Below are positions 16,542 through 24,814 of a DNA stretch of 64,000 nt, piece by piece. The position numbers and the translations under genes are program-made. This DNA comes from Thermanaerothrix solaris. Lineage in GTDB: Bacteria; Chloroflexota; Anaerolineae; Anaerolineales; Anaerolineaceae. The stretch's first letter is position 1. Every line of letters starts with the position of its first letter. The DNA lies in NCBI RefSeq assembly GCF_032334255.1, contig NZ_JAUHMF010000002.1:1116001-1180000 (forward strand), written 5' to 3'. Under the pieces are notes generated by a model. That model ran no database searches, was not told the origin of the DNA, and worked only from the letters and a program-made list of their open reading frames with translations.

Positions 16542-17873
16542 GTGCGAGCGGTAGACATCATTATCAAAAAACGAGATGGGCTGGAACTTAGCCGGGAGGA
16601 AATAGAGTTTTTCATCCGTGGGATGGTTTCGGGCGAGATCCCGGACTATCAGGTCGCGGCCTGGGCGATGGCCGTGATGCTTCGGGGAATGACCGAGCAA
16701 GAAACAACTGACCTGACCTTAGCGATGGCCTACTCCGGCGAGGTTTTAGACTTAAGTCAAATTGTGCCCGTGGCGGTAGATAAACACTCTACCGGTGGGG
16801 TAGGGGATAAGACAACCTTGGTGGTCGAACCCACTGTGGCGGCTTGTGGTCTACCAGTTGGGAAAATGTCCGGGCGTGGGTTGGGTTTTAGCGGAGGCAC
16901 AATAGATAAAATGGAGTCCATTCGCGGATTTCGGGCTACCCTCAGTGTAGAAGAGTTTCTTTTCAACCTGAAAACCTATGGGATTGTTTTGAGTGCCCAA
17001 ACGGCGAACCTGGCGCCTGCGGATGGCATTCTTTATGCTTTACGCGATGTTACGGGAACTGTGCCATCTATTCCTTTGATTGCTTCCTCAATCATGAGTA
17101 AAAAGATTGCGGCGGGCGCGCAGGCGATCGTGTTAGATGTAAAAGTAGGCAAAGGGGCGTTCATGCGTACCCTGGATGAGGCGCGCCGCTTGGCCGAATT
17201 GATGGTGGCAATAGGAAAATTAAGTGGACGACGTGTGATTGCGCTACTCAGTGATATGAATCAACCCCTGGGAAGGGCAGTAGGAAATGCCTTGGAGGTT
17301 AAAGAAGCCATCAGAACTCTGCACGGAGATGGACCTGCTGATTTTATCGAGCACTGCCTGGTGGTGGCTAGTTATATGCTGGTGCTTGGCGGTAAAGCCA
17401 AAGATTTAGATCAAGCCCGTCAGATGGCGGAAGAAGCGATCCAGGAGCGCCGAGCCTGGGAGAAATTCCGCACCTTAGTCAAAGCGCAGGGAGGGGATGT
17501 TGAACAGGTGGATCACCCGGAACTTCTCCCTCAGGCCAAATATATCGAGACGGTGAAATCGCCCAAAAGCGGCTACCTGAGCCAGGTAGATGCTCAACGG
17601 GTAGGCGAAACAGCTCTATTCCTTGGTGCAGGGCGGGCTAAAAAAGGCGACCCGATTGATCATGCGGTAGGGATAGAGGTGTTGCGCAAGGTGGGAGATT
17701 TCGTTGCATTGGGAGAGCCTTTGTTTGTCATCCACGCCAACCATTCTGATCACGTTGCCGTGGCGGGAGAACAACTGCTTACAGCGTGCCAGTGGAGTGA
17801 TCAGCCGGTGAAGCCTTTGCCACTCTTCTATGGGGTGGTGGGTGACCTTCCGGTTGAAGAAGAGAAATCGTAA
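16542..17873 (+). CDS. pdp: Pyrimidine-nucleoside phosphorylase
   Basis: A 443-residue enzyme that phosphorolyses uridine, thymidine or deoxyuridine to base plus (deoxy)ribose-1-phosphate. The family signature SGRGLGFSGGTIDKMESI is intact, with phosphate-site residues in DKHSTGGVGDK and the small C-terminal domain. The start is GTG 16542 with GGAGGG upstream. It fits nucleoside salvage together with the BMP-type nucleoside ABC system at 41095-46433. Confidence 0.93.
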   Translation: MRAVDIIIKKRDGLELSREEIEFFIRGMVSGEIPDYQVAAWAMAVMLRGMTEQETTDLTLAMAYSGEVLDLSQIVPVAVDKHSTGGVGDKTTLVVEPTVAACGLPVGKMSGRGLGFSGGTIDKMESIRGFRATLSVEEFLFNLKTYGIVLSAQTANLAPADGILYALRDVTGTVPSIPLIASSIMSKKIAAGAQAIVLDVKVGKGAFMRTLDEARRLAELMVAIGKLSGRRVIALLSDMNQPLGRAVGNALEVKEAIRTLHGDGPADFIEHCLVVASYMLVLGGKAKDLDQARQMAEEAIQERRAWEKFRTLVKAQGGDVEQVDHPELLPQAKYIETVKSPKSGYLSQVDAQRVGETALFLGAGRAKKGDPIDHAVGIEVLRKVGDFVALGEPLFVIHANHSDHVAVAGEQLLTACQWSDQPVKPLPLFYGVVGDLPVEEEKS

Positions 17874-17888
17874 ACAATCATACGTACC

Positions 17889-18749
17889 ATGGTGCAAGAG
17901 GGCAAACCTCGTTCTGAAGGAATACACGTAACCGATACCGAGGGGGAGCGTATCCCAATAACGCACCTCAGTCAGGTGGCTGCCGTAATTTGTTTGGGAT
18001 ATGCTGCTTTGCCCTTCCTGCACCCCCCGTTAGAGTCGCCCGTCTTGTCATTACCCGGTTTCCTCCTTATTTTGCCGGTTTCTCTTTCCAGTCTGCCGGC
18101 CGTTTGGGTAACGTTGTTGGTCATAAGCGGTATGGATTGGATTTTACAAGAGCGCGAAGACCCTTTACCCTTACGCTCCCGTGTGGTACATTGGCCGCTA
18201 CCGGCGCTGGTGGCTTGGGCTCTGAGTGTTCCATTGGGGACGCTTCAGGTAGGACTTCAGTGGTGGCTGATCTTTGGGTTAGGTAGCGGGTTGTTAATTG
18301 CGGTTATGGCTGCTGAGTATGTAGCGGCAGGACGTGTCGGGGCAGGGCAGTTTTGGGCCTATATTACCCTTACCGCGGCCTCTTTTGCCCTCTTTTTAAT
18401 TCTTGCGGTGACTCTGCGTGCCACCGGTACGCGCTTGTATCTTCAATGGTTGGTGCTGGTGCCCGCCATTATGCTGATTGTTTTGCGGCATCTCTCCTTG
18501 CGTTTGACCGAACGGTGGGCTTGGGAATGGGCAGCAGTGGTAGGGCTATTGATGGTTCAAATTTCTACTGGTCTCCATTACCTTCCCCTAAAACCCTTGT
18601 CCTATGGGTTAACTTTAACAGGTTTGGCTTACGCTTTGACCAGCCTGGCAGGGGCGCTTGAGGAGGGACGTCCCTGGCGTAGTGCGTGGGTGGAGCCGGT
18701 GGTCATGTTATCGGTTTTGCTGTTATTAGCGGTTGTTCTTGAACGCTGA
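17889..18749 (+). CDS. Polytopic membrane protein of unknown function
   Basis: A 286-residue protein with about eight hydrophobic segments in pairs (from about residue 30 to 285), short loops and a hydrophilic N-terminus. I recognise no family motif. It begins 15 bp after pdp, and its stop overlaps the ATG of the JAMM gene by one base, so it sits within an operon. No clear ribosome site precedes ATG 17889. Confidence 0.7.
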   Translation: MVQEGKPRSEGIHVTDTEGERIPITHLSQVAAVICLGYAALPFLHPPLESPVLSLPGFLLILPVSLSSLPAVWVTLLVISGMDWILQEREDPLPLRSRVVHWPLPALVAWALSVPLGTLQVGLQWWLIFGLGSGLLIAVMAAEYVAAGRVGAGQFWAYITLTAASFALFLILAVTLRATGTRLYLQWLVLVPAIMLIVLRHLSLRLTERWAWEWAAVVGLLMVQISTGLHYLPLKPLSYGLTLTGLAYALTSLAGALEEGRPWRSAWVEPVVMLSVLLLLAVVLER

Positions 18750-19165
18750 TGGAACGGTCTTTGCGTTTATCCGCCAAGCAGAAGGCGATAATATTAGAGC
18801 ATGTTGTGCATTGCGTTCCTGAAGAAGCCTGTGGCTTGCTAGGGGGGTGTGGCTCTATTGTAAAGCGCATTATTCCAGTGACCAATCGTCTCCACAGCCC
18901 GGTACGCTTTTATATGGAGCCCACTGAACTTCTAAAGGCATTAGAGGCGCTGGAAGAAGAAGGGTTGGAGTTAGTAGGGATTTTTCATTCGCATCCCCAT
19001 GGGCCTGCAGTGCCCTCCGAGACGGATTTGAACGAGTTCGCTTACCCGGAAAGTCTGATGGTGATTCTTTCACCCCAAGGTAAGGATTGGCAACTGCGTG
19101 CTTTTGAAATTGACACGGAGCATCACGCCTTTCGTGAGGTTGATGTAGTTATAGAAAAAGAGTAA
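18749..19165 (+). CDS. JAMM/MPN+ family zinc metallopeptidase (M67)
   Basis: A 138-residue JAB1/MPN+ protein. The complete zinc motif is present: Glu25/26 in PEEACGLLGG and H80-x-H82-x7-S90-xx-D93 in FHSHPHGPAVPSETD. Bacterial relatives cleave ubiquitin-like sulfur carriers or isopeptide bonds (for example Mec acting on CysO). No ThiS/MoaD-like partner is adjacent; the only beta-grasp domain in the window is the one fused to the globin at 33290-34234. The start overlaps the preceding stop (TGATG). Confidence 0.88.
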   Translation: MERSLRLSAKQKAIILEHVVHCVPEEACGLLGGCGSIVKRIIPVTNRLHSPVRFYMEPTELLKALEALEEEGLELVGIFHSHPHGPAVPSETDLNEFAYPESLMVILSPQGKDWQLRAFEIDTEHHAFREVDVVIEKE

Positions 19166-19209
19166 CTTTAAAGAGGAGTTCGGGTTTGGAAAAGAGGAGG
19201 TAAACAATA

Positions 19210-19923
19210 ATGTCAGAAGTCGTGAAGATTCTGCTCAGTCTGTTAGGATCATACCTGGTTGGAGCCATTCCTTTTGGGTTGATCGTGGTATGGGTGGCGC
19301 GGCGTCAAGATGTACGCCGTATTGGGAGTGGTCGCACTGGGGGAACAAATGTCATGCGTGCGGCAGGATGGCTAGCCGGGGCCATTACAGCCATTTTGGA
19401 TGTGCTGAAGGGGGTGGCAACAGGATGGATAGCACGAGCGCTGGTGCCTGAAAATCCCTGGGTTTTAGTGGGTTCGGCACTGCTGGCTGTTGTTGGTCAC
19501 AATTATTCGGTGTTTCTGATCGAAAAACGCGAGCAAGGCGGGATCCGTTTCAAGGGTGGCGCGGGGGGAGCAACCGCATTTGGCGGCGCCATTGCCATAT
19601 GGCCTCCCATATGGATGTATATCCTTCCAATTGGTGTGCTGGTATATCTTTTTATGGGTTATGCTTCGGTAACCACGATTAGCGTTGCGGTGGTCACCAC
19701 GGTGGTGTTCACGGTTCGGGCGCTTCAGGGCGAGGCGACGTGGATTTATGTCCTTTATGGGGTAGCCGTCCTGGGGGTAGTGTTATATGCCCTGCGACCT
19801 AACCTTGAGCGCTTGCGACGAGGGACTGAACGCGCTGTAGGGCTGAGAGCCTATCTCCAAAAACGCCACGGACAGCGCGGTGGCTCTTCGATGAATTCCG
19901 GTAACCAGAATGCGATGCCGTGA
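19210..19923 (+). CDS. PlsY-family glycerol-3-phosphate acyltransferase (second paralogue)
   Basis: A 237-residue membrane protein of the PlsY family: GAIPFGLI, GSGRTGGTNVMRAAG (motif 1) and VGHNYSVFL...GGIRFKGGAGGAT (motif 2, with about eight inserted residues between the His and the glycine-rich part). It is closer to the canonical GSGNxGATN motif than the copy at 10988 but carries the insertion. A strong AAGAGGAGG site precedes ATG 19210. It ends 7 bp from the convergent hydrolase gene. Confidence 0.82.
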   Translation: MSEVVKILLSLLGSYLVGAIPFGLIVVWVARRQDVRRIGSGRTGGTNVMRAAGWLAGAITAILDVLKGVATGWIARALVPENPWVLVGSALLAVVGHNYSVFLIEKREQGGIRFKGGAGGATAFGGAIAIWPPIWMYILPIGVLVYLFMGYASVTTISVAVVTTVVFTVRALQGEATWIYVLYGVAVLGVVLYALRPNLERLRRGTERAVGLRAYLQKRHGQRGGSSMNSGNQNAMP

Positions 19924-19930
19924 AGTCTGT

Positions 19931-20800
19931 TTAGTCGCTGGCGGGAGCGGATTGGGAAACCGGTGTCCCTTCTTCACGGCTGAGTAAACGATATAAGTAA
20001 CGCACGTTGCGGCGGTGGAGTTCACGGGCTAACCCACCGAGATAGACATGACTCTTTCCGCAGGATTCGATATCAATGGTGTCCAGGATTTCCTGCGGGT
20101 TGCGTCGTTTGAGCGCAGCACGCACAGCTTTGCGCACGGCGCTCAGGTAGACCAGGTTTTCGCGCACGGCTTCGTCTATTTCTCCGCGCAAAATAATATC
20201 ACCGTGACCTTGGACGATGTTTTCCAACCCCATTTTCCCAATGGCGCGGATAGTATCTGCAAGGGTGTCTAGATCACCATCCACAAAATAGGGTAGGGGT
20301 AAGAATGCGTCGCCGGCAAAAAGCACGCGATCTTCCTCCACTAACACCGAGATGCCATCAGCACTGTGCCCGGGCGTAGGAAAGAGCACCAGATTTTTCT
20401 TGCCCACCCGTAGGGAAAGAGAGCCGTGCTCAAAGGTGAGGTGGGGCAGGATTAGTTTGACTTGCTTGAAGGCGGCATTTTGGCGGCGGGCCGACTCAAG
20501 GGCGGCAGGGCCGCGCTGTTCAAGCAGTTGACGGCAGAGCGTGTGGCTGATGACCGTAGCCCCAGGGAAAAAACCGTTTCCCCAGGCATGATCAGCGTGA
20601 TAATGGGTGTTGATAATGTAGCGTACCGGCACGCCCAATTGTTCTTCAATAAAGGCGCGCATAGCAAGGGTCTCTTCCGGAAGCGCCAGGGTGTCAATTA
20701 ATACCGCCCAGTGAGGGCCGGTTACGGCGCCGGCGGTAACCTGGGCGTAGATGTCGCTTTGGAACCAGTAAACGTTTTCGGAGATGCGTTCGCGTTGCAT
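19931..20800 (-). CDS. Metallo-beta-lactamase fold hydrolase
   Basis: A 289-residue MBL-fold protein with the metal motif NTHYHADH (H66, H68, D70, H71), a third metal region TPGHSADG, AGDAFLP and QGHGD. It resembles general MBL hydrolases of the glyoxalase II / quinolone-like type; the substrate is not clear. ATG at 20800 is preferred: the frame is open to a TTG at 20902, but the added residues are unlike the family. Transcribed towards plsY, divergent from the SPFH gene. Confidence 0.82.
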   Translation of the reverse strand: MQRERISENVYWFQSDIYAQVTAGAVTGPHWAVLIDTLALPEETLAMRAFIEEQLGVPVRYIINTHYHADHAWGNGFFPGATVISHTLCRQLLEQRGPAALESARRQNAAFKQVKLILPHLTFEHGSLSLRVGKKNLVLFPTPGHSADGISVLVEEDRVLFAGDAFLPLPYFVDGDLDTLADTIRAIGKMGLENIVQGHGDIILRGEIDEAVRENLVYLSAVRKAVRAALKRRNPQEILDTIDIESCGKSHVYLGGLARELHRRNVRYLYRLLSREEGTPVSQSAPASD

Positions 20801-20950
20801 GCTTACACCTGCGGAGAAGATTAGAGTGCGTCCCCTACTGACGACTTTTGGGTAAAAAGGGGGCACGGCATTAACAATAGCATAAACGCGGGCAAATGTC
20901 AAAAAATTGCCATTGGGGTTTGATCCACTCCGGTAGTTTAAGAATTTGGC

Positions 20951-20956
20951 TATAAT
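20951..20956 (+). promoter_or_regulatory. Probable -10 box for the SPFH-selD operon
   Basis: TATAAT at 20951-20956, with TGG just upstream (TTTGGCTATAAT) and no good -35. About 24 bases of leader and a GGAGGA ribosome site precede ATG 20987. The divergent gap 20801-20986 holds no other feature I can support. Confidence 0.45.
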
Positions 20957-20986
20957 TAGCCTGATGGCATTCTGCGGAGGATAACC

Positions 20987-22033
20987 ATGAACATCGCCAG
21001 TTTATTACAAGGATTCGCGTCACTCGTTTGGCTGCTCTTAATTGCTCTTGTGGTTTTAAGTATTGTGCGTGCTGCGCAAAATCGGCCTTTGCGTAAAGCG
21101 GGCTCCATGATTTTGGTCACGGCAATAATTGCGGTGGTCTCAAGTCTGATCGCGGCAGGGTTAGTTTTTATTGAGCCTCAGGAGCGGGGGGTGGTTATTT
21201 CTGCCATTTCTCCCAAAGGCTACCGTGATCAGGCCCTAGAGCCGGGTCTGCGGTGGGTGATTCCATTTGCGGAGTATGTGGTTCGTTACCCGATCTCAAA
21301 TCAAACGTACACGATGTCCAAAGTTGCCAGTGAGGGCGATATTGTGGGAGATGATTCGATTGCCGCGCGCACAGCAGATGGGCAGGAAATTTTTGTGGAC
21401 GCCTCGGTGATCTTTGCAGTAGACCCCCAAAAAGTAGTACAGGTACATATTAAGTGGCAGGACCGTTATGCTCAGGACTTGGTGCGCCCGCTGGCGCGGG
21501 GCATCGTACGCGATGCAGTTTCCCAATACGGGGTTGAAGAGGTGGTAAGCGGCAAGCGGTTTGAGTTGGTGGATCGTATCCGGACCACTCTGGCGCAGAA
21601 GCTAGAAGAGAATGGTCTGGTGCTGGTGGATTTTGTCCTGCGCAATGTGACGTTCTCGCCTGAGTACGCGGCTTCAGTGGAACAGAAGCAGATTGCCGAG
21701 CAGCAGGCGCAGCAAGCGCGATTCATCGTTGAACAGAAAAAGCAAGAAGCGGAACAAGCGCGCCAAATAGCGCAGGGTAAGGCCGATGCGGCGGTTATCG
21801 AAGCCAAGGGCCAGGCTGAGGCACGCATTATCCAGGCTAAGGCAGAAGCCGAAGCACTTAAGGTCATTGCAGAAGCCTTGCGCGAAGATCCCGAATTGCT
21901 TAACTATCTTTACGTCACAAAACTTTCACCGAATATTCAAGCCCTATTGTTGCCCAGCAACGCACCGTTCATCTTACCGTTGCCAACATCAACCACGCCG
22001 ACGCCACAACCTCAAGTTACACCCGTTCCATGA
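20987..22033 (+). CDS. SPFH/Band 7 (prohibitin-like) membrane protein
   Basis: A 348-residue protein with two N-terminal membrane helices (about 8-27 and 38-60), an SPFH domain (about 65-235; ERGVVISAISPKGY, PGLRWVIPF), and a long Ala/Gln/Glu coiled coil (about 230-300; AEQQAQQARFIVEQKKQEAEQA). Family members form membrane rings that organise lipid microdomains and often work with proteases. The tail is Thr/Pro-rich. Its stop lies 8 bp before the selD start, an unexpected operon partner. Confidence 0.9.
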   Translation: MNIASLLQGFASLVWLLLIALVVLSIVRAAQNRPLRKAGSMILVTAIIAVVSSLIAAGLVFIEPQERGVVISAISPKGYRDQALEPGLRWVIPFAEYVVRYPISNQTYTMSKVASEGDIVGDDSIAARTADGQEIFVDASVIFAVDPQKVVQVHIKWQDRYAQDLVRPLARGIVRDAVSQYGVEEVVSGKRFELVDRIRTTLAQKLEENGLVLVDFVLRNVTFSPEYAASVEQKQIAEQQAQQARFIVEQKKQEAEQARQIAQGKADAAVIEAKGQAEARIIQAKAEAEALKVIAEALREDPELLNYLYVTKLSPNIQALLLPSNAPFILPLPTSTTPTPQPQVTPVP

Positions 22034-22041
22034 GGTGACAT

Positions 22042-23100
22042 ATGGTCAATCCTCCCTCGGGGCGTCAGATTCGCTTGACCAGTCTTGCCACTTGTGCGGG
22101 TTGAGCCTCCAAGTTAAGCGCAGAAGCGCTGGCGCACGTGTTGCGCCCTCTCAAAGAGGTTTTTAACCCACGGGATTATCCCAATCTCGTGGTCGGTTTG
22201 GAACCCCCCGATGATGCAGCGGTTTGGCGGGTTGATGAAACGCACGCCATTGTCGTAACTACAGATTTCTTCACCCCCATTGTGGACGATCCTTACGCCT
22301 ATGGTGCAATTGCGGCGGCCAATAGCCTCTCGGATGTGTATGCCATGGGAGGTGTGCCGTTTCTGGCGTTGAACATTGCGGCATTGCCGCCTAACCTGCC
22401 CCATGACCTGCTGAGCGAGATCCTACGCGGTGGGGCCGAGAAGGCGCGTGAGGCTGGGGTGGTTATCGCGGGTGGACACACCATCCAGGATAAGGAACCG
22501 AAATATGGTTTAGTCGTATTGGGTTGGGTTAACCCACAGCAGATGTTCACCAAAAGCGGGGCGCGTCCTGGAGATGTATTGGTATTGAGCAAGCCCCTGG
22601 GTTTTGGTGTAACGACGACGGCGCTAAAACGTGACTTAGCCCAACCCGAAGATGTGGAAGAAGCAGTAACTTGGATGATGCGTTTGAATCGCCATGCTGC
22701 CGAAATCGGACGTCAGGTTGGCCTGAAAGCCGCTACGGATGTCACTGGGTTCAGTTTGCTGGGGCATGGGCTGGAAATGGCGGATGCCAGCCGGGTCGGA
22801 CTGCGCATTTACTATGACAAGATCCCCTTTCTCAAAGGGGCACGCGCTTACGCCGAGCAGTGGACGTTCCCGGGTGGTGCATCGGACAATCGCCTTTATT
22901 TCGGCGCGCATGTGCGTTTTGCCCCCACATTGGATGAGGCTGCCCAAATGCTGCTTTTTGACCCCCAAACCAGTGGTGGATTACTGATGGCCGTGCCCAA
23001 ACAGAAATTGGAGTTTCTTCTTACCCAGGCAGAGACGCAAGGGCAACCATTGTGGATCATCGGCGAAGTTGTTGAAGGGCAAGGCATTGAAGTTCTGTAA
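22042..23100 (+). CDS. selD: Selenophosphate synthetase SelD, itself a selenoprotein (in-frame UGA)
   Basis: SelD makes selenophosphate from selenide and ATP for selenocysteine synthesis. The full gene starts at ATG 22042 (site GAGGTG) and reads through TGA 22102-22104 as selenocysteine 21, giving 352 residues. The N-terminus reads IRLTSLATCAG-Sec-ASKL; Sec aligns with the catalytic Cys of E. coli SelD, and the essential Lys follows three residues later (K24). Downstream are GLEPPDDAAVW, DFFTPIVDDPYAYG and ATDVTGFSLLGHG. Conventional calling would truncate it to GTG 22138 and remove the active site. Two hairpins follow the UGA within the usual bacterial SECIS range. Confidence 0.92.
22117..22147 (+). 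promoter_or_regulatory. Candidate bacterial SECIS element in selD
   Basis: Two adjacent perfect hairpins follow the UGA. AGCGC-AGAA-GCGCT (22117-22130) has its loop 17 bases after the UGA; GGCGCA-CGTGT-TGCGCC (22131-22147) has its loop 32 bases after. Both loops have a G in the first two positions, as in known bacterial SECIS elements. I cannot say which one SelB would bind. Confidence 0.6.
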
Positions 23101-23121
23101 GCGCCTGGGGCGGTTAATGGT

Positions 23122-24771
23122 ATGGGGAATTTTTCTTCGCTAAATGAATTCATGCCTTACCCCTCGCGGCGGTCTGTGGTCGTGGGCACTCGCGGGATGG
23201 CAGCTGCGTCACAGCCCCTGGCGGTTGCCGCGGGGATCCAGATGTTGGAGCAAGGCGGCAACGCTGCAGATGCGGCGGTGGCAATGGCGGCGGTATTGGC
23301 AGTGACCGAGCCTGGTTCGACCGGGTTAGGGGGTGATTGTTTTGCGCTCTATTACGAGGCGAGCACGCGGCAGGTTTATGCTCTGAATGGTTCCGGGCGT
23401 GCTCCCCGCGCGTTAACGCTAGAACGCTTGCACCGAGAGGGTTTTAGCACGGAGTTGCCGCCATTTCACCCTTATACAATCACCGTGCCGGGGGCTTGCG
23501 CCGGCTGGTGCGACTTGGCGGAGAGGTTTGGACGATTGAGCCTCGCCGCCATACTTGAACCATCAATCGAACTGGCCGAACGAGGGTTTGCGGTGGCACC
23601 ACTTACTGCCCATTTTTGGCAACGAGGTGCAGAGGTGCAGCTGCGTCACGCCTTGAACGGCGGCGAACTGCTCATCGAGGGGCGCGCACCGCGGGCCGGC
23701 GAGGTGTTTCGTAACCCAAACCTGGCAGGTGTACTCCAGCAAATTGCTTTAAAAGGCAAAAAAGCCTTTTATGAAGGCCCTATTGCTGAGGCCATCGTAG
23801 ACACGGTTCAAGAGGCAGGGGGGTGCCTAACGTTGGAAGACCTCGCTGAGCATTCCAGTACCTGGGATAAACCACTTTCTGTGACCTATCACCATCTTAA
23901 GGTTTGGGAGTGCCCCCCAAACGGACAAGGACTCACGGCGTTATTGGCGCTGAATATCTTGAAAGGGTTTGACCTTGCAGCCTTAGAACCGCTTTCGGCG
24001 CAACGCCTGCATCTCGAAATCGAAGCGTTGCGTTTAGCCTTTGCCGATGCCTTTCGTTTTATTGCTGATCCGGCATGGGTTGATTTACCGGTAGAAGCCC
24101 TCTTGAGTGAGACCTATGCGGCGGAACGACGCGCATCAATCCATCCCCAGCAGGCCTTAATGCAAGTGAGCCCTGGCGAACCCTTGAAGGGCTCAGACAC
24201 GGTGTATTTTTGTGTGGTGGATGAGATGGGCAACGCGTGTTCAATGGTGAACAGCAACTATATGGGATTTGGCACCGGCATCGTTCCGCGCGGCTGTGGC
24301 TTTAGTCTGCAAAACCGGGGACTCAACTTCAGCCTTGACCCAACTCACCCCAACGCGCTTCAGCCCGGCAAACGTCCCTATCACACCATAATTCCAGCCT
24401 TGGTTACCCATGCGGAAGATGACGCCCTATTTGCCGCAGTAGGCGTTATGGGTGGGTATATGCAGCCACAGGGTCATGTGCAGGTGATCACTGCTCTGGT
24501 GGATGATGGGTTGGACCCTCAAAGTGCTTTAGATCGGCCTCGTTTCTGTGTGCAAGTCCAAGAGCCTGGTGGCCGTGTGGCTTTAGAGGAAGGCATCCCT
24601 AAGCAGACCCTGGAATCTCTATCGGCAATGGGCCATCCGATTGAGCGTATTAGCGGGATGGAGCGAGCGCTTTTTGGACGTGGGCAGATTATCCTGCGCG
24701 ACCGTGAAAGCGGGGTATTGTGGGGCGGGAGTGATCCACGGGCGGATGGGTGTGCGCTGGCTCAAATCTGA
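23122..24771 (+). CDS. ggt: Gamma-glutamyltransferase family protein
   Basis: A 549-residue Ntn-hydrolase precursor that would cleave itself before the catalytic threonine. The nucleophile is Thr360 in GSDTVYFCVVD. Other family signatures are GGNAADAAVAMAAVLAVTEP near the N-terminus and GTGIVPRGCGFSLQNRG. No signal peptide is visible, so it is probably cytosolic, as in the YwrD-like branch. It may act on glutathione or other gamma-glutamyl or acyl compounds. A second in-frame ATG at 23152 is possible. Confidence 0.88.
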   Translation: MGNFSSLNEFMPYPSRRSVVVGTRGMAAASQPLAVAAGIQMLEQGGNAADAAVAMAAVLAVTEPGSTGLGGDCFALYYEASTRQVYALNGSGRAPRALTLERLHREGFSTELPPFHPYTITVPGACAGWCDLAERFGRLSLAAILEPSIELAERGFAVAPLTAHFWQRGAEVQLRHALNGGELLIEGRAPRAGEVFRNPNLAGVLQQIALKGKKAFYEGPIAEAIVDTVQEAGGCLTLEDLAEHSSTWDKPLSVTYHHLKVWECPPNGQGLTALLALNILKGFDLAALEPLSAQRLHLEIEALRLAFADAFRFIADPAWVDLPVEALLSETYAAERRASIHPQQALMQVSPGEPLKGSDTVYFCVVDEMGNACSMVNSNYMGFGTGIVPRGCGFSLQNRGLNFSLDPTHPNALQPGKRPYHTIIPALVTHAEDDALFAAVGVMGGYMQPQGHVQVITALVDDGLDPQSALDRPRFCVQVQEPGGRVALEEGIPKQTLESLSAMGHPIERISGMERALFGRGQIILRDRESGVLWGGSDPRADGCALAQI

Positions 24772-24814
24772 CCTGCCCATTCCCTTGTGGAGATGGGGGC
24801 GTTAAAATTATGCC

